The notes beneath the pieces were generated by a model that saw nothing but the letters and a program-made list of their open reading frames with translations, was not told where the DNA came from and did not search any database. A stretch of DNA of 64,000 nucleotides from Torymus aiolomorphi (taxonomy: Eukaryota; Arthropoda; Insecta; Hymenoptera; Torymidae), in NCBI GenBank assembly GCA_036365515.1, contig CM070874.1, forward strand, positions 213,394,942-213,458,941, read 5' to 3'. The position numbers and the translations under genes were made by a program. This document shows positions 48,673 through 60,977 of this stretch, in pieces (the stretch's first letter is position 1; each line of letters begins with the position of its first letter).

Positions 48673-50063
48673 CGCTTTATTTTCGGATGTACGCGGTCGA
48701 TTTTAACCGGACGGGTCTCTTTTTTTTGTTTTTTGATTCCGAATTCGGGAAAAAATTAATTTTGTACGACTAACTGATTCGTTTTTGTTTTATGTCAAAT
48801 TTTTCATTTTCGAAAAATTTAGTTTTGATTTTTTTTAATGATTGGATTTAAATTTTATAATCCGATGGGTAGCGTTCGAAAGAGCATAAAAAACCCTATA
48901 TTTAAAAAAAAAAATTTCTCTAGCTATCACGGTTATTTTGTTATTAACAAAAACATGTTTTTTTTTTAAATGCTTATAACTCCCAAACTAAATGGTCAAT
49001 TTTTTTGAGAAAAATCATGATAATGGAGATTATGAATAGCTATAATATGTATAAAATTGAATCAATTCTATTGGTTAGTTTTTAAGAAAAAAATTAAAAA
49101 ATGAAAAAAACGTGTTTTAGGTGGCGACAATTTACGGGAGTAAAATTGTGTTAATCGCTTCAAAATTCCTTGTAGAGGTAGATTTTTGGTTGCCACCTGC
49201 ACCTTTCTTTGGGATAGATGATTGGTTCATAAATTTCAGAGATTTTTGAGGTTAAAATTTTTGTAACCTCTTTTTCGAATCGTAATTTCTCGAGAACGGC
49301 TGTGTTTATCAGAATGGGATATGTAGTATTTAAAAGAGAATTAAAATAGCTATATTTAAAAAAAAAAAAGTTTCTAGCTATCACGGTTCTTTGGTTATTA
49401 ACAAAAACGTAAAACATGAAAAATGAAAAAAATGAGTTTTGTATGTCCAACGATTCCGGAGGGAAAATAGTCGTAATTTCTTCAAAATTCCTTGTGGAGG
49501 TAGATTTTGGATAGCTCTTGGTCGAGTTCTTTGGGCAAAATAATTGGTCCATAAATTTCAGAGGTATTTGAGGTTAAAATTTTTTAAACTTTTTTTTAAA
49601 TCGTAATTTCTCGAGAACGGTTCTATGAATCAGCTACAGATTTCTAGACAATTTTGTATGTGATATAGATATTATGTATGTGAATTTTCATCAAGATCGT
49701 AAGATTACTTTTTGATATTCAAAATTTTCCTATTTTACAAAGTTATTTTATTTGTCGCCTGATAACTAGAGAAAACTTGTTTTAATGTTTTTTTTTTTAA
49801 TTTGACGGAGATGTAGAATGTATATTATTTATTATATGCGTTTTTAGAGTAAAAGAATTCGTTTATGAATTTCAGAGATATTCGAGGTTAAAACTAATTT
49901 AGCCTTCTTTTCAATTCGTAATTTTTTGGATATATCTATACTAGAAAATGGAAATAACACGTGCTATGCGTGCGTTTTGTTCACTTGCTTTTGTTTTTTA
50001 TTGAGGGTAATTTACAGCGCGATCAAGTTTTAACCTTATTAGACTCATTGAAGAATATATTTG
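48671..50063. repeat. AT-rich DNA with three imperfect ~320-450 bp copies
   Basis: CTAGCTATCACGGTT plus GTTATTAACAAAAACAT-like words occur at ~48918 and ~49374. CAAAATTCCTTGT(A/G)GAGGTAG occurs at ~49160 and ~49482. ATTTCAGAGAT plus GAGGTTAAAA occurs at ~49235, ~49555 and ~49875. TAATTTCTCGAGAACGG occurs at ~49280 and ~49606. A 130-codon minus-strand frame at 49160-49552 is made from these repeats and is not called. Confidence 0.6.
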
Positions 50064-50225
50064 GTTGAAGTTTCAAAAGATTATCTTTATTTTTTACTCA
50101 AAATATCGAAATTTTTTGTATAGAACATTGATTGGGAAAAAGTTTGCATTTTACTTGCAGAATATGCCAGTATTTTTGTTGTAACCTTTTTGGAAAGTCT
50201 CCTAACTGATTGACCTGATTGGTAA
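50064..50225 (+). mobile_element. Solo fragment of the 6.3-kb transposon's TIR
   Basis: It matches left-TIR positions ~7271-7440 in the same orientation with scattered changes (GAACATTGATTG, AAAAAGTTTGCATTTT, GAATATGCCAGTATTT). No transposase or second arm is nearby. Confidence 0.65.
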
Positions 50226-50905
50226 CTTTATAATAAACATTCATATGTGTAATAAACGAATATATGTAATACAGAGTTTGGTAATTTGTTCGAATTTATT
50301 TTTAGGTTTTCAAAATATTATGGATTTAAAATATTACCCAAAATTAAAGGTGCACACGATAACAATATTAAGAAAATCAACTAATAGTCCTAAAATTTGG
50401 GAGAGATATATTTTTTTTATATCTTCAAACTGAATTCGTTGCCCAATAAAATCGAACTATTACCACGAAAGATATTTGAGGTTTAAAATAAAACTAATTG
50501 AACATATGATAATATTTTGAAAAAATTGATTTATAAAAATATCGGGTTGTCGCACGAGAAAAAGTGTAACAAGAATGAATTTTCGAAAAATATATATTAA
50601 TTTATTACGAATATTCATAAAGAAAATTGGGTATGATACAATTAATTATTGTGATAAAAAATTAAAAAAAAGATGAATAAATACATTATTTTGAGGAAGC
50701 TAAGTGCCAATGTATTGGCAGCGGTTTTTTTCCTTGTGTTAGGGTGGGTAAAATTTTTTAGTATTAATTTCACATTATTATGTTCTGTAATATTTGTATT
50801 ACTCTACAGTGAATAAATTTTTATCTATTTAAAAATGATTTTGAATTGAATAATTGAAAACATTTATACAAGTAAAAAGGTTAAGCTTCTGTTATTCGAA
50901 TGAAT
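50226..50905. other. AT-rich DNA, nothing recognised
   Basis: One 62-codon frame (50245-50433) starts with ATG but has no recognisable product. Confidence 0.5.
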
Positions 50906-52158
50906 AGGGTAAGTGTGGCTACTACGGCGGTATTTTTTTCAGGTTAGTTTCAAATGATTATATTTCGTCTCCATGCAAAAAAATTATGCTGATTCTTTTT
51001 AATAACGAAACTTAGGTATCATATCTATCGATTAAAGTACAATTTTAGAACAAAAACTGATAAATAAATGTATAAAATGACTTTGAAAACAACATCTCTC
51101 TGCTGATGTTACTGCGAAGCTGCTGCAACTACTGCGTTGGTATTACGGTGCCATGTTAAATCATAAGGAGAGCGCTCGCGCATACGCAGAACCCAAAAAA
51201 AGTACGTCGCTGGTAGGGGAAGGTGGGGCGTCACGGACACCCTAAGTTTAATTCAAGATTATATTAAAGATCTATGGATTTCAATTCTAAACAAAATTGT
51301 AATAAATAGTCAATACCATTAGGAAACGGAGTCAATCAATAAAAAAAATTATATTGACTTATATTTTGTAATATACAATTGGAAAGTAAAACCTTTGAAA
51401 ATGTTCTCCGTGCCCCACTAGTGGGGCACATGTGGCACGGGGTGGGGCACGAGTAGCACTTTCTAATGCATAATAATTTGGGTTAAAACTATTTTTAAAC
51501 TAAAAATTTTTTAATAAAAATATTTTAAACTATTTTTAAAACCATTTAATTAATCTAACGCAACACTAGAAAGTGGATGAGATCATAGCAATCTAGCTCC
51601 TATTTACAGGTTGGTGAGGTTAGACTGTCGCTCCGAAATAACAGCTGCCGTCGGCCGGCGCGTCGCTGTGTGCTCCCCGTGCCCTATCGGGGGGGGGGAG
51701 AGGCGTGCCCCATAAATAACGGGTTTTAAAATCATTGGTTTATATTTTACAAATATCTACCGAGATAAAAAAGAAATGTACCTGAAAGTTTAAAACTTAA
51801 GCTTTCAAATGCATTTCGTTTCATATTAATCCGAGATATATTCGCTCTTTGTCAGTAAAGCCAAAAATCAAGCTATCGTATTTTCACTGCACCGAATTTA
51901 AACCTTATGAAATTATTTCATATGAGTTTTTTTTTCGTATGAAATACTCGAATATAAAAACTAGTATAGTTCTTTATGCATTTTCATGAACATTTGTTTT
52001 TAAAGAACCCTTTACGGCTTTAATATTAAAATGCCCAACTGACCCGACGTACTCACCGTGCCCCACCTTCCCCTATTACTGCGATTTTCCATAAGATTAT
52101 ACAGCAGTAATACATATACAATAATACCCGCGTCCGCAGTAGTACCCACACTTACCCT
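50906..52158. mobile_element. Outer TIR element (TAGGGTAAGTGTGG ends)
   Basis: The left end TAGGGTAAGTGTGGCTACTA and the right end GTAGTACCCACACTTACCCTA are inverted with one change. The interior near the left end repeats ACTACTGCG/TACTGCGAAG words that resemble the terminus. It contains a second TIR element at 51214-52075. Non-coding. Confidence 0.7.
51214..52075. mobile_element. Inner TIR element (AGGGGAAGGTGGGGC ends), nested
   Basis: The ends TAGGGGAAGGTGGGGC (51214) and GCCCCACCTTCCCCTA (to ~52075) are perfect inverses, and a TA is present at each junction. Inside are GTGCCCCACTAGTGGGGCAC, GGCACGGGGTGGGGCACGAG and CGTGCCCC, repeats of the terminal word. A G-run of ten lies near 51690. 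No transposase inside. Confidence 0.75.
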
Positions 52159-53454
52159 ACATATTTTTAGAATCAAGATTGAGTGTCCATACTGTACAAC
52201 TTTCTTGAAAATATACTTACTAATTAAAGGCCAAGAAGAGGGCACTGCTTCTCCACTGAGCTTATTTAATTTATTTATTTAAAATACATGTCTATAAGCC
52301 CCCATTAACATAAGAAAGATAGACTGCATGTGCAGGTTAGCAGGAGTGGCATCCTTTGAGAAAGAGAGACAGATGCATAGAAGGTATATCTAATCGATGG
52401 CATGCTGTCTGCCGGTTCTTCGCTAGGTGCCATCTCTCGCTAAGCTGCATCCCCAGTCTATTTCTGTGATGTCTATGTTACCCCCTTTTTAATGAACATA
52501 ACCTCCCAGGTGTTTTCGACAGTCGTCTCAATCGGCATCGCCTTGTTGTTTGTTTTTACGCGGGTTGAGCAGCCGGCTCTGGTTCTGGCCATAGCACACA
52601 AGAGCATCATACTCGTCAAACCGAACACTCAAACAGACCTTCTCTGCTCGATCAGTGGTGCCAACGTGATTTCATTCGCGTCGTACGTATCGCTACGTAC
52701 ATACGTACGTATCACGACATGCCTTTCCTCGGTAGCCTTGTCTCTCTCTTTTAGGTGTGCTGCGCATTGCCTTACATAGTCATGTGTCGCATCGAGTTCA
52801 TCGCTTGATTAAACTGTATTTTCTGTAATCGTTGAGCGCTGGAGCGGTCCGCTGAAGGCGATGCGAATTGTGGTCTATAACCGCAACGAGAGGAAGAGAG
52901 AAAGAACAATTTTCCCTTCGGTTAGTCGTCTTAGAGGTCCTGACGGATTATCTTGATCAGGTTGAATTCAACATGACGATTCAACAGGAGAGGAATAATT
53001 CAAAATGAAGAATAGTGTTGTACATTTACGTTTGTGCAAATCTTCGGTGTTAGTCGGGAAGGCCACTGGCTGGCCGGATTGCAGGAATACGCCCATTCCG
53101 TTCGCTCTTGCTCTGCGTCCCGTTCGCCGTCATTCGGAATCGCTTTGTTATCTTTTCCGGTACCTTCTATTCGTGACGTGGTCGGCGATGGGAGCTCGAG
53201 CTTGATTTGTGTGCGTGGGAGACTGCGCCGATCAAGCCCGGGACAAGTATCAGGATGTGCGTCTCTCTTCAATTTCTGATCCCAGGTAAATCACTCCGGG
53301 TCGTAGAATGTCCCCGTATCCTTCGCTGCTCTCTCTTGCTATTTCCGATTAGCTTTCTGAATAATTTATGATTACCTCTGTTCCCCGCATCGTCTCAATT
53401 TAAAATGCACTCTCGTTCTTTTATCGCTTCTCGCTGGGTTAGTGGAATAAAAAG
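52159..53454. other. GC-richer unique DNA, possible non-coding exon
   Basis: From about 52320 to 53400 the sequence is less AT-rich and shows no repeat to elsewhere in the window. A donor-like CCCAG|GTAAATC is at 53281-53292 after a pyrimidine-rich stretch. A short palindromic TACGTACG run lies near 52683-52712. Frames of 60-95 codons exist but match nothing I know. A promoter or 5' exon of a host gene beyond reach is possible, but unproven. Confidence 0.3.
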
Positions 53455-54095
53455 ATACCTCGATTTAAAGTTATAAAACAAGACACATCATTTTTGTGTT
53501 TAAAAAAAGGACACCTCGTTTTGAAGTTCAAAAACAAGACACGTCGTTTTGAGTTTCCAAAAAATGACACCTCGTTTTGAAGTTGTAAAATAAGACATGT
53601 CGTTTTGAGATTCAAAAAAATGACACGTCGGAAAAATTTTTTTTTCTTTAATTTTTAAGTTGGCAGTCCTCCTCAAATATTTAAATGGCCACATCTTTTG
53701 AACGGATTTATGGATTTTAAAGTTATGCAACTCATTTTATCAGTTTTTAAAAACTTAAGATGGCTATAGAATTTGTATTTCGAAGTTAGAAGAATTGTAT
53801 TTTAAAGTTATTTTAAAGGTAAGATTTAAAACAATATAAGTACGTAACAAGAGAAAATCCGAAAAAAGGATTAACGATAAAAAAATTCAATTTACACAAG
53901 TTTTTGCAATAATTCAAGTTATCACAAAAAATTAGAATTGAAACAACAAGAATTTTATAAAAACAAAAATCAATAACTTTTTATTACAAAATCTTGCGTA
54001 ATAAATTATAATATACAAAATATTTTTATTTAAATAAAAAAACTATTGTTAAATTAAAATTGTAAATAAAAAAAGACACGTCGTGTCTTTAAAAA
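53455..54095. repeat. Cluster of GACACGTCGTTTTGA words
   Basis: About six copies of a GACACSTCGTTTTGA-like word lie at 53455-53640 in one orientation. One palindromic AAAGACACGTCGTGTCTTT is at ~54075. The AT-rich spacer between them carries nothing else. Confidence 0.65.
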
Positions 54096-55002
54096 AAAAG
54101 ATTTTTCATGTTTAAGTTTGCAGTCCTGTGTTTGAGAAAATAAAATAAAAAGTAAAGGTAAGTAAAATATTAAAATACATATCTATTTTTTGAGAATGTT
54201 TATTTTAATTTTGAGATCAGATAAATTTTTTGAGTAAGTATATTATCAAATTATTTTTTTTATTTAATTGCAGCTATAAATTTTGAAAAAATACTTATTT
54301 AAAGGTCTTTGAGAAATTTCAAAATTACTTTTTATTTCAATTATTTTTATTTTTTATTTTATAGTTTACATTCAATTCTATTTTTATTCTATTTAACAAT
54401 TTTCTATTTTTTACGACACCAATGATAAAGTAAATCTCGCTTTAATCAGCTGCTATAAAATTAAAATCAACCCCCTCCAAATTACACCCACGTAGATAAA
54501 TACAGTGCACTGTATACTCCCCTACTTATATTAAACAAATAAGTTATCCCCGCCTTTTACATTACCATGGTAACGTAACGTTACTATGACAACGTAATGT
54601 TATTATACATAGCGCGATATTCAAACTTTACAAAAGTATCCCCATCATGGGTGCTAGAGGATACACCTATCGAGATGCGCGCGCTCTTAAAAATACACGA
54701 AAACGTGTTACTGCGCAGCCTCTGGTTTGGCGCCTCATTTCAAAGAGGTGGAAAACTCGCTTTAATAAAACTAGTGTGTATGCGTCAATACGCTCTCTTT
54801 TCCCGCTGACGCCGACTTCTCTGGTACTCTCTTCCGTGATACGGTTAAAGGGCCCTACATTTCTTAAGTTTTCAATTGCTCTTACTTGACGCCGACACGC
54901 ATTATCGCTGCAGCATCAGCTGGATTTTGCCATTATATACATATCAAGATTTTGAGACCGTAAGTTTTTGTATTTGAAAAGCTAAATATTTTAATTGTGC
55001 GA
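54096..55002. other. AT-rich then unique DNA, nothing firmly recognised
   Basis: The frames at 54597-54889 overlap each other in different registers and match no known family. Confidence 0.5.
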
Positions 55003-55162
55003 AAGGACCCCGCACACAATGTATGGGAAAAAATCATTCGGTCAAATTGAACGAAATTGAAAAAAGATAGATTTCTTCAGGACCTCAAGATCTATTTTTT
55101 TCCAAAGTTTCGTTCAATTTGACCGGATGATTTTTTCCCATACATTGTGTGCGGGGTCCTTT
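55003..55162. mobile_element. Palindromic MITE, 160 bp
   Basis: The arms AAGGACCCCGCACACAATGT and ACATTGTGTGCGGGGTCCTT pair over ~70 bp with a short loop around 55075-55090. Non-coding. No clear target duplication. Confidence 0.85.
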
Positions 55163-57039
55163 GTTAGAATTGCTCTCCAAAAAGTCAGTGCGCGTTCGCA
55201 TTTAAGTGGCTTCGGCATTCAGTTTCATAAAATATATATCATGGCGTGTTTTTAAATTTTAATACTTAATTTTTCATATCGTTGAATTTTTGTTATATCT
55301 TTAAGGTAAATAATATAACGTAAAATGTTGTAAATTAAAAAAAATTAATACTTGAACACGAAATATACCGAGCGACAGAAAAAAAAGTTATTCCAAGTAT
55401 TATACGCAATGTAAACATTGCGCCGGCATGAGCGGAGAAGTAGGAGAAGATAGTCGAGCACCGTGGACGTATGCGTTGTCGATTCCGTGAAACAGCAAGT
55501 GACCTTGGTTGAGCGTGAGCTATTCGAGCACGTACAACGTATTATACTTTACTCTATTTTGGAGCACGATTTAAAGGACTTGATATAATATGAGCTAAAC
55601 ACGCGTATTGAATGAAACGATTTAAAAGTCTCATCTTTAGAGCAGAATTCAATACTCTGCAGCTAACTGTTATAGTCGTGCTTTTTTGTATCTACGAATT
55701 GATATATTTTATGAATTTACATTCAAACTACGTTTATATGATAAAAATGAAAAATTTCAGTTTCCGGTGATATATTGAGTTCTGCAATTATTTTCATGTG
55801 TAATGAATTGAAAACAAAAAAATTAAAAATTTCTATAAACTTTTTTTTTCAAAAAAATTATTGCTTTTCAATATATTATAATAGAAATTACTTCTATTCT
55901 TTTCTTTTTTGTTAAATCAATACTTTTTGAGATATAAAGAGGTAACGTTTTTTCGAGATTACAAAAAAAAAATTAATATATTTAAACGAAGTTCAAATAA
56001 AATGAAAAATTATCAAATGTCGATTCATTTCAGAAAGATTTAATTCAATTCAATTTATAACATTGAGAGATATTAAGGAAAAAAATCTAACAGCGCGCTT
56101 ACTCGCCAGTTAGACAAACATAGTAATAGAAACGGTGCGCTCTATCTCTTTTTCTCCGTTGTCGCACATCGGACGCTATTCTGACCATACCATCATGTTA
56201 ACAGAGCACGGGGCAGCAACACGTTGTAGAGGGGGAAGCGCGTTGCGTTTTAACGTGAGAGAAAAGCAAGCGGACGTATGGCACAAGTTATATGGGGTTA
56301 TTTTACACTGTATACTCAGTGTTGGGCCAACGATTATTTCTTAATGCACCTTCACGGTGTCGCCCCCGGCGCAGATAGCGGCGCGGCGACGAAACTCTCC
56401 CGCGGCCGTCTGCGGCTCGAGGGCGCACGGGGCAAATCCGGACGCAGACTCACGCAGCACTCAGAGCGGGCGTAAGCAGGTTAAGTTTGCTTTGCTCCAA
56501 TTTAGAGAAATTGCAATGAAGATGTATTGACATTAACAATATCCAGAAATACTTTTTAGCAACGTCGGAGAGAAAATTAGATAAGTATTACTTATTATTT
56601 AAATTATTTTGTGTATTTGAATAATTCTGAAATCAATAAAATATTTTGCATAATCATTCAACTAATCAAAACATTCTTCCACTGATATAAATTATTGTAT
56701 GAATAGATACTTTGTGTGTGTTTTTATTTTATTTCAGAAGATTGTGCATTCGTAACGCATATGGACCAAAGAAGAATAACTGAAGTTTATTAATTCAAAC
56801 AGACATCCAGACATGAAGAAGACAATAAGGACGTGCATTAAGTTTACAGCTGTATTCAACCATCAAGATTGTTAAATAGTTATAAAATAGTTTTGTGGAT
56901 AGTACAGAAGAAAATATTAGAAACAAGAAGAACAGCAGTAAAACAAATAGATAAACCAAGTGCAGTTGCGATGCCTACTAATTACAGTGAAAAGTAATTT
57001 TATATCCTGTGCTGTGTTAGAGAAAAATCTATAAATGAA
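55163..57039. other. Unique DNA with GC-rich patch (~56100-56480)
   Basis: A GC-rich, CpG-containing patch is followed by AT-rich DNA and an acceptor-like TTTTATTTCAG ending at 56738. The ATG after it opens only ten codons. It could be part of a non-coding transcript; protein coding is not supported. Confidence 0.3.
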
Positions 57040-58810
57040 TTTTCAAAAATTATAAGTGATGCAGCTGACTCGTCCACAACTTCTGGCTTAGATTAATCTT
57101 TAACGTGCAAGAGTTTTTGTCTTTACTTTTTGTTTAAAATAGAGGAACGTAAATCACATGTACAATATGTACTGTGTGTGCTTATTCACATTATGGTTTC
57201 GTACAAATACCAATATTGTTTTAGTGACTGATTGGTGTTTTATAGTATGTTATTCGATTAATAACTTAGGTATTTATTTTAAATTACAAGAATAGCATTA
57301 ATTAACAATGTGTATAGTAAATATAAAATACAATGGTGTGTAAATGGATGAAGAATTTCTTGCGTGGCATTTCTAGTGTTTCAAAAATAAATTTCATAAA
57401 ATCTATCAAACATAATTTTACAAACAATAAGAGACTAATTAAAACAAAATACCAGAAGAAGCTATTTTTATTGTATTAAATATCTTGAATCTATCAAACT
57501 TAGAAATGTGTTTTTGCTTCTAATGGTGCTTTCGAGTCTTTTAAACAAAAATATATACTTATTTGATTATTTTTTATTTATTCAAGTCGCAACTGGCTCA
57601 CTTAGTTGATTAAAAGTTATTAGTGATAAAGAAGACTCGTTTACAACTATTGGCTTGGATTAAGCTTTCGCTGGCAACAGCTTGTCGAAAATGTAGAATC
57701 ATAAATCAGTTCAATTGAAATTGCCAATGCCAAAGGAAGAAATGTTTTTGTGACTGATTAGTGTGTTATTATTATTATGTTAATATTTGACGTATCAAAT
57801 TAAGTAATCTTAGGTATGTATTTTAAATTACAAAAATAGCATTAACAATATGTAGTAAATATAGTACAAATATATTAATGGATAATGGATTTGTCGCATA
57901 GTATTTCTAAAGTAAGTTTAAAAAATTTATTTTCATAACATCTATCAAACATAATTTTACATACAATGAGAGACTAAATAAAACAGAAAGAAAAAGCTAT
58001 TTTAATTGTATTTAATATCTTGAATCTATCAAACTTGTAAATGTGTATTTGCTTTAATGATGATCTGGAATTGAAAAAATATACTTAATCGCGGATTACT
58101 TTACTGTTACTATTTATTTGAGTTCTACTGCTCACTTAGTTGATAAAAACTTATTGGTGATAAAGGAAACTCAATTATAACTACACTAGCTTGAATTACA
58201 AGAGTTTATCTATACATTTTGTCGAAGAAGTAGGAATAAATCAGATTAATTGATATTGTCAGCACCAAAGGAAGAAATCTTATGTAGCTAATTGGAACTA
58301 TATAGAAGTCTTACCAAATTATAAACATTATTTTCACAAGTACTAAAACAAATACTAAAGTGAAATCATCAAATATGTACGGTTGTACACTTCACATTGT
58401 GCTTGGGTACAAATACCATTATTGTTTTAGTGACTATATAGTATATTAAAGTAAAAGTATTTTCAAGGTCTAAAATGAAAAAACTTATTTATGTTGAATT
58501 ACAAGACTATAGCATAAGAATGTATGTAGCACAAAATATATATATATAGTATAAAATATAGTTTCATGATGGGTAAGCCGATGATGAATTTCCTCCATAG
58601 TATTTCTAAAGTATAAAGTTTAAAAAATATAATTTCATGAAATGTATTAGTAGTTCTTATTTTTTATCATACATTTGCCAAACGTAATTTAACGAACAAG
58701 AGAAGACAAAGAACATAAAATACGAGAAAAAGTTTATTTAATTGTTATTAAATATCTTGAATTTATAATTAAAGTCGTTAATGTCTATTTGCTTTGAATG
58801 GTTATCCACG
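57040..58810. repeat. Three diverged ~530-570 bp direct repeats
   Basis: The starts near 57053, 57621 and 58152 share GTGATRMAG, ACTCG/ACTCA, TTGGCTT/CTAGCTTG, CCAAAGGAAGAAAT, GTATTTTAAATTACAA and TATTTCTAAAGT words. No coding sequence. Confidence 0.6.
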
Positions 58811-58849
58811 TAAAAAAATGTTATGAAAATTTTATAAAAGTTATATCAA

Positions 58850-59075
58850 ATTTTTATAAAGAAATTGTTCTATATAAATAATATGTAAACTTTATAGAAA
58901 CCATATAGAGTTGGCAAAGAGGAAGATAATTTTTGTTCTAATTAAGGTAAGTATTTTTTTAATTACCTTAATTACAACAAAAATTACCTTCCTGTTGCCA
59001 ACTTTATATTATGGGTTCTATAAAGTTTATATATTATTTATATAGAACCATTTCTTTATAAAAATTAAGGGGAAC
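58850..59075. mobile_element. Foldback element, ~100-bp arms
   Basis: The left arm with TTTTTATAAAGAAATTGTTC and ATAAATAATATGTAAACTTT mirrors the right arm (AAAGTTTATATATTATTTAT, GAACCATTTCTTTATAAAAA). The centre is near 58955. Non-coding. Confidence 0.75.
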
Positions 59076-59269
59076 CCCTTAAATTAAAAACTACTTATGC
59101 TTATTCAATCACTTTGTTATATTATAATGACACAATTAGAATTAATAGAAATTATTCGCATAAATGATTCATCAAATTATTATGTTTAATTATAACCCGC
59201 GTGAAAATGATATATGAAACTGTTTGAGCGAGCACCTTCACAATGCTGTCGCGCTTGATATTGCGCTGA

Positions 59270-59555
59270 TGGGATCAGGTGAAGGAGTGGCTTAGTAAAT
59301 AAGAGACACTTTCTGTACACTACTTCTCACTTTTATTGCACACCAGCCACTACTAATCTTAAAAAGGGTTGTAAGGTTAAGAAGTACAAGGTAAAGCCGG
59401 CTTATTACTCGGCTCGCGTCGTGAGTGCTCGCTATGGTGGTCGGAGCAAGAGTGAGCGCGAGCGCTGCGCGCAGGCAGCCGTAGCTCACCCGGTTACAAG
59501 CTAAAGAGCACCCGAATGGCGCGCAATTTAAGTTACATTATTAGTCGTTTGTACA
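59270..59555 (-). repeat. 3' LTR of the BEL/Pao element (ends approximate)
   Basis: On the minus strand, a purine-rich GAGGCGGGCGGAA stretch (~59556-59568) is followed by TGTACAAACGAC, a normal LTR start. AATAAAA lies near 59335 on that strand. The far end is placed near 59270 by guess, because the 5' LTR lies outside the window and cannot be compared. Confidence 0.5.
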
Positions 59556-59883
59556 TTCCGCCCGCCTCGGTTCGAAGAATCGGACCGATTTAAGTGCGAT
59601 CAAGTATTAATACATTACAATTGTGAGTTGAACTAAATATAATTTATGCGGGATATAAATAGTAATTGTAGTGTAATGCGTTAGTGAGTTTAGCGAGTTA
59701 ATCGCTTCAATTAGTTGTTAGTAAGGACTAAACTAAATACGGATTTTCAATGCGCTGGATTATGAAGGGATTATACATTGGTTATGCTACAATAATATTG
59801 GATTTTACGCGCGGTAAGTTTTAATACCGCCCGCCGTAATGGAACCGCTCAAGATAAATTTAATTAGTCAACCAGGAACACTA
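59556..59883 (-). other. 3' non-coding region of the BEL/Pao element with polypurine tract
   Basis: It lies between the integrase stop codon and the LTR. It contains two GGCGGGCGG stretches (~59830 and ~59560). The one next to TGTACA is the probable plus-strand primer site. Confidence 0.5.
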
Positions 59884-60977
59884 TTATTCATTATCTTGAT
59901 ATTCCTTTTCTGTAGAACTTTCATTGAAGACAGGCAGCCGGCAGACCTTCGCAGTGGGTCTCTTGATGACAAAGTTGGCCGTGCGAATTTCTACAATGCG
60001 AACTAGCCCGTCGATACCTGGGAACTTGGCGGTAATTTGGCCAAGGGGCCACCGTGTAGGCGGCGTATTTTCATTGACAACCAACACAATGTCTCCGACT
60101 GAGAGGTTTTTTAAGTGCTCACGCCATTTAGCTCGCCGCTGAAGTGTGTGTAAATAGTCGTGCCTCCAGCTGTGCCAAAACTGATTTCTCATCCTGGTGA
60201 TGAGCATCCAACGGTTCAACGGGCTTAGGTAGTTGTCCTTGACATCATAAGGCTCGGGAGGAGACACTAGCTTTGACCCAATCAGATAGTGAGCTGGTGT
60301 AATTGCAGGTAGGTCACTTGCATCGGAGCTTGGAACAAACTGCGGCCTCGAATTTAGACAAGCTTCCACTTGTGAAGTAAGGGTGGATAATTCTTCGTAT
60401 GTCAGCGTTGCCTCACCTATGATCCTACAGAGGTGACGCTTTGCTGCCTTCACGGCTGCCTCCCACAGGCCACCAAAGTGCGGTGCACCGGGAGGTATGA
60501 AGCTCCAATTAGTTCCATCGTTTTCGAGGTATTATGAGATGCCGCTCAGCGTGCTCGCTTCCTTGAACAGTCGTTGGAGTTCTGCGTCGGCGCCATGAAA
60601 GTTTGTGCTGTTGTCGCTGTTGAGTTCAGCGCAACGGCCATGGCGCGCCACGAATCTCTTATAAGCGGCGAGAAAGGCAGCTGAGGCCAAATCCGAGGCT
60701 ATTTCTATGTGGACCGCCTTAATAGCCATGCATACGAAGATGCATAGATATCCTTTGTAGGCGCGCTGGCCCCGTTCCTTCGAAGTTCTGATGTTGAGAG
60801 GCCCAACGTAGTCCACTCCGCTACGAAGAGGGGTCGCACCTCTTCGATTCGGTAGGTGGGCAAGCAGCCCATAAGTTGCGCCTGCGGCCTTGATTCAAAG
60901 CGAGCGCATCGGATGCAGTTCTTGAGCACTAACCGTATTGCCGATTTGGCGTGTATGATCCAAAAGCTGCGCAGCAA
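59884..60977 (-). pseudogene. BEL/Pao integrase region, broken
   Basis: Integrase inserts the element DNA. The zinc-binding end begins upstream (AHQQTLHGR in the preceding segment) and continues with CIRCARFE. Core acidic motifs remain: VDYVGPL, LNSDNSTNF and GGLWEAAVK. The C-terminal segment 60453-59884 holds the LNSRP and GDIVLVVNENTPPTRWPLG region. Breaks are a nonsense codon before 60977, a frame change near 60816-60780, and a nonsense codon at about 60531-60533. The stop at 59884 is the normal end. Confidence 0.85.

Noticed and set aside
49160..49552. 130-codon minus-strand frame
   Set aside because: It is composed of imperfect ~320-bp AT-rich repeats, with no domain seen.
54597..54889. 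Overlapping 70- and 80-codon frames
   Set aside because: No recognisable product or start context; the two contradict each other.
56135..56475. Two overlapping plus-strand frames in the GC-rich patch
   Set aside because: Short, different frames, no known domain; high GC alone keeps frames open.
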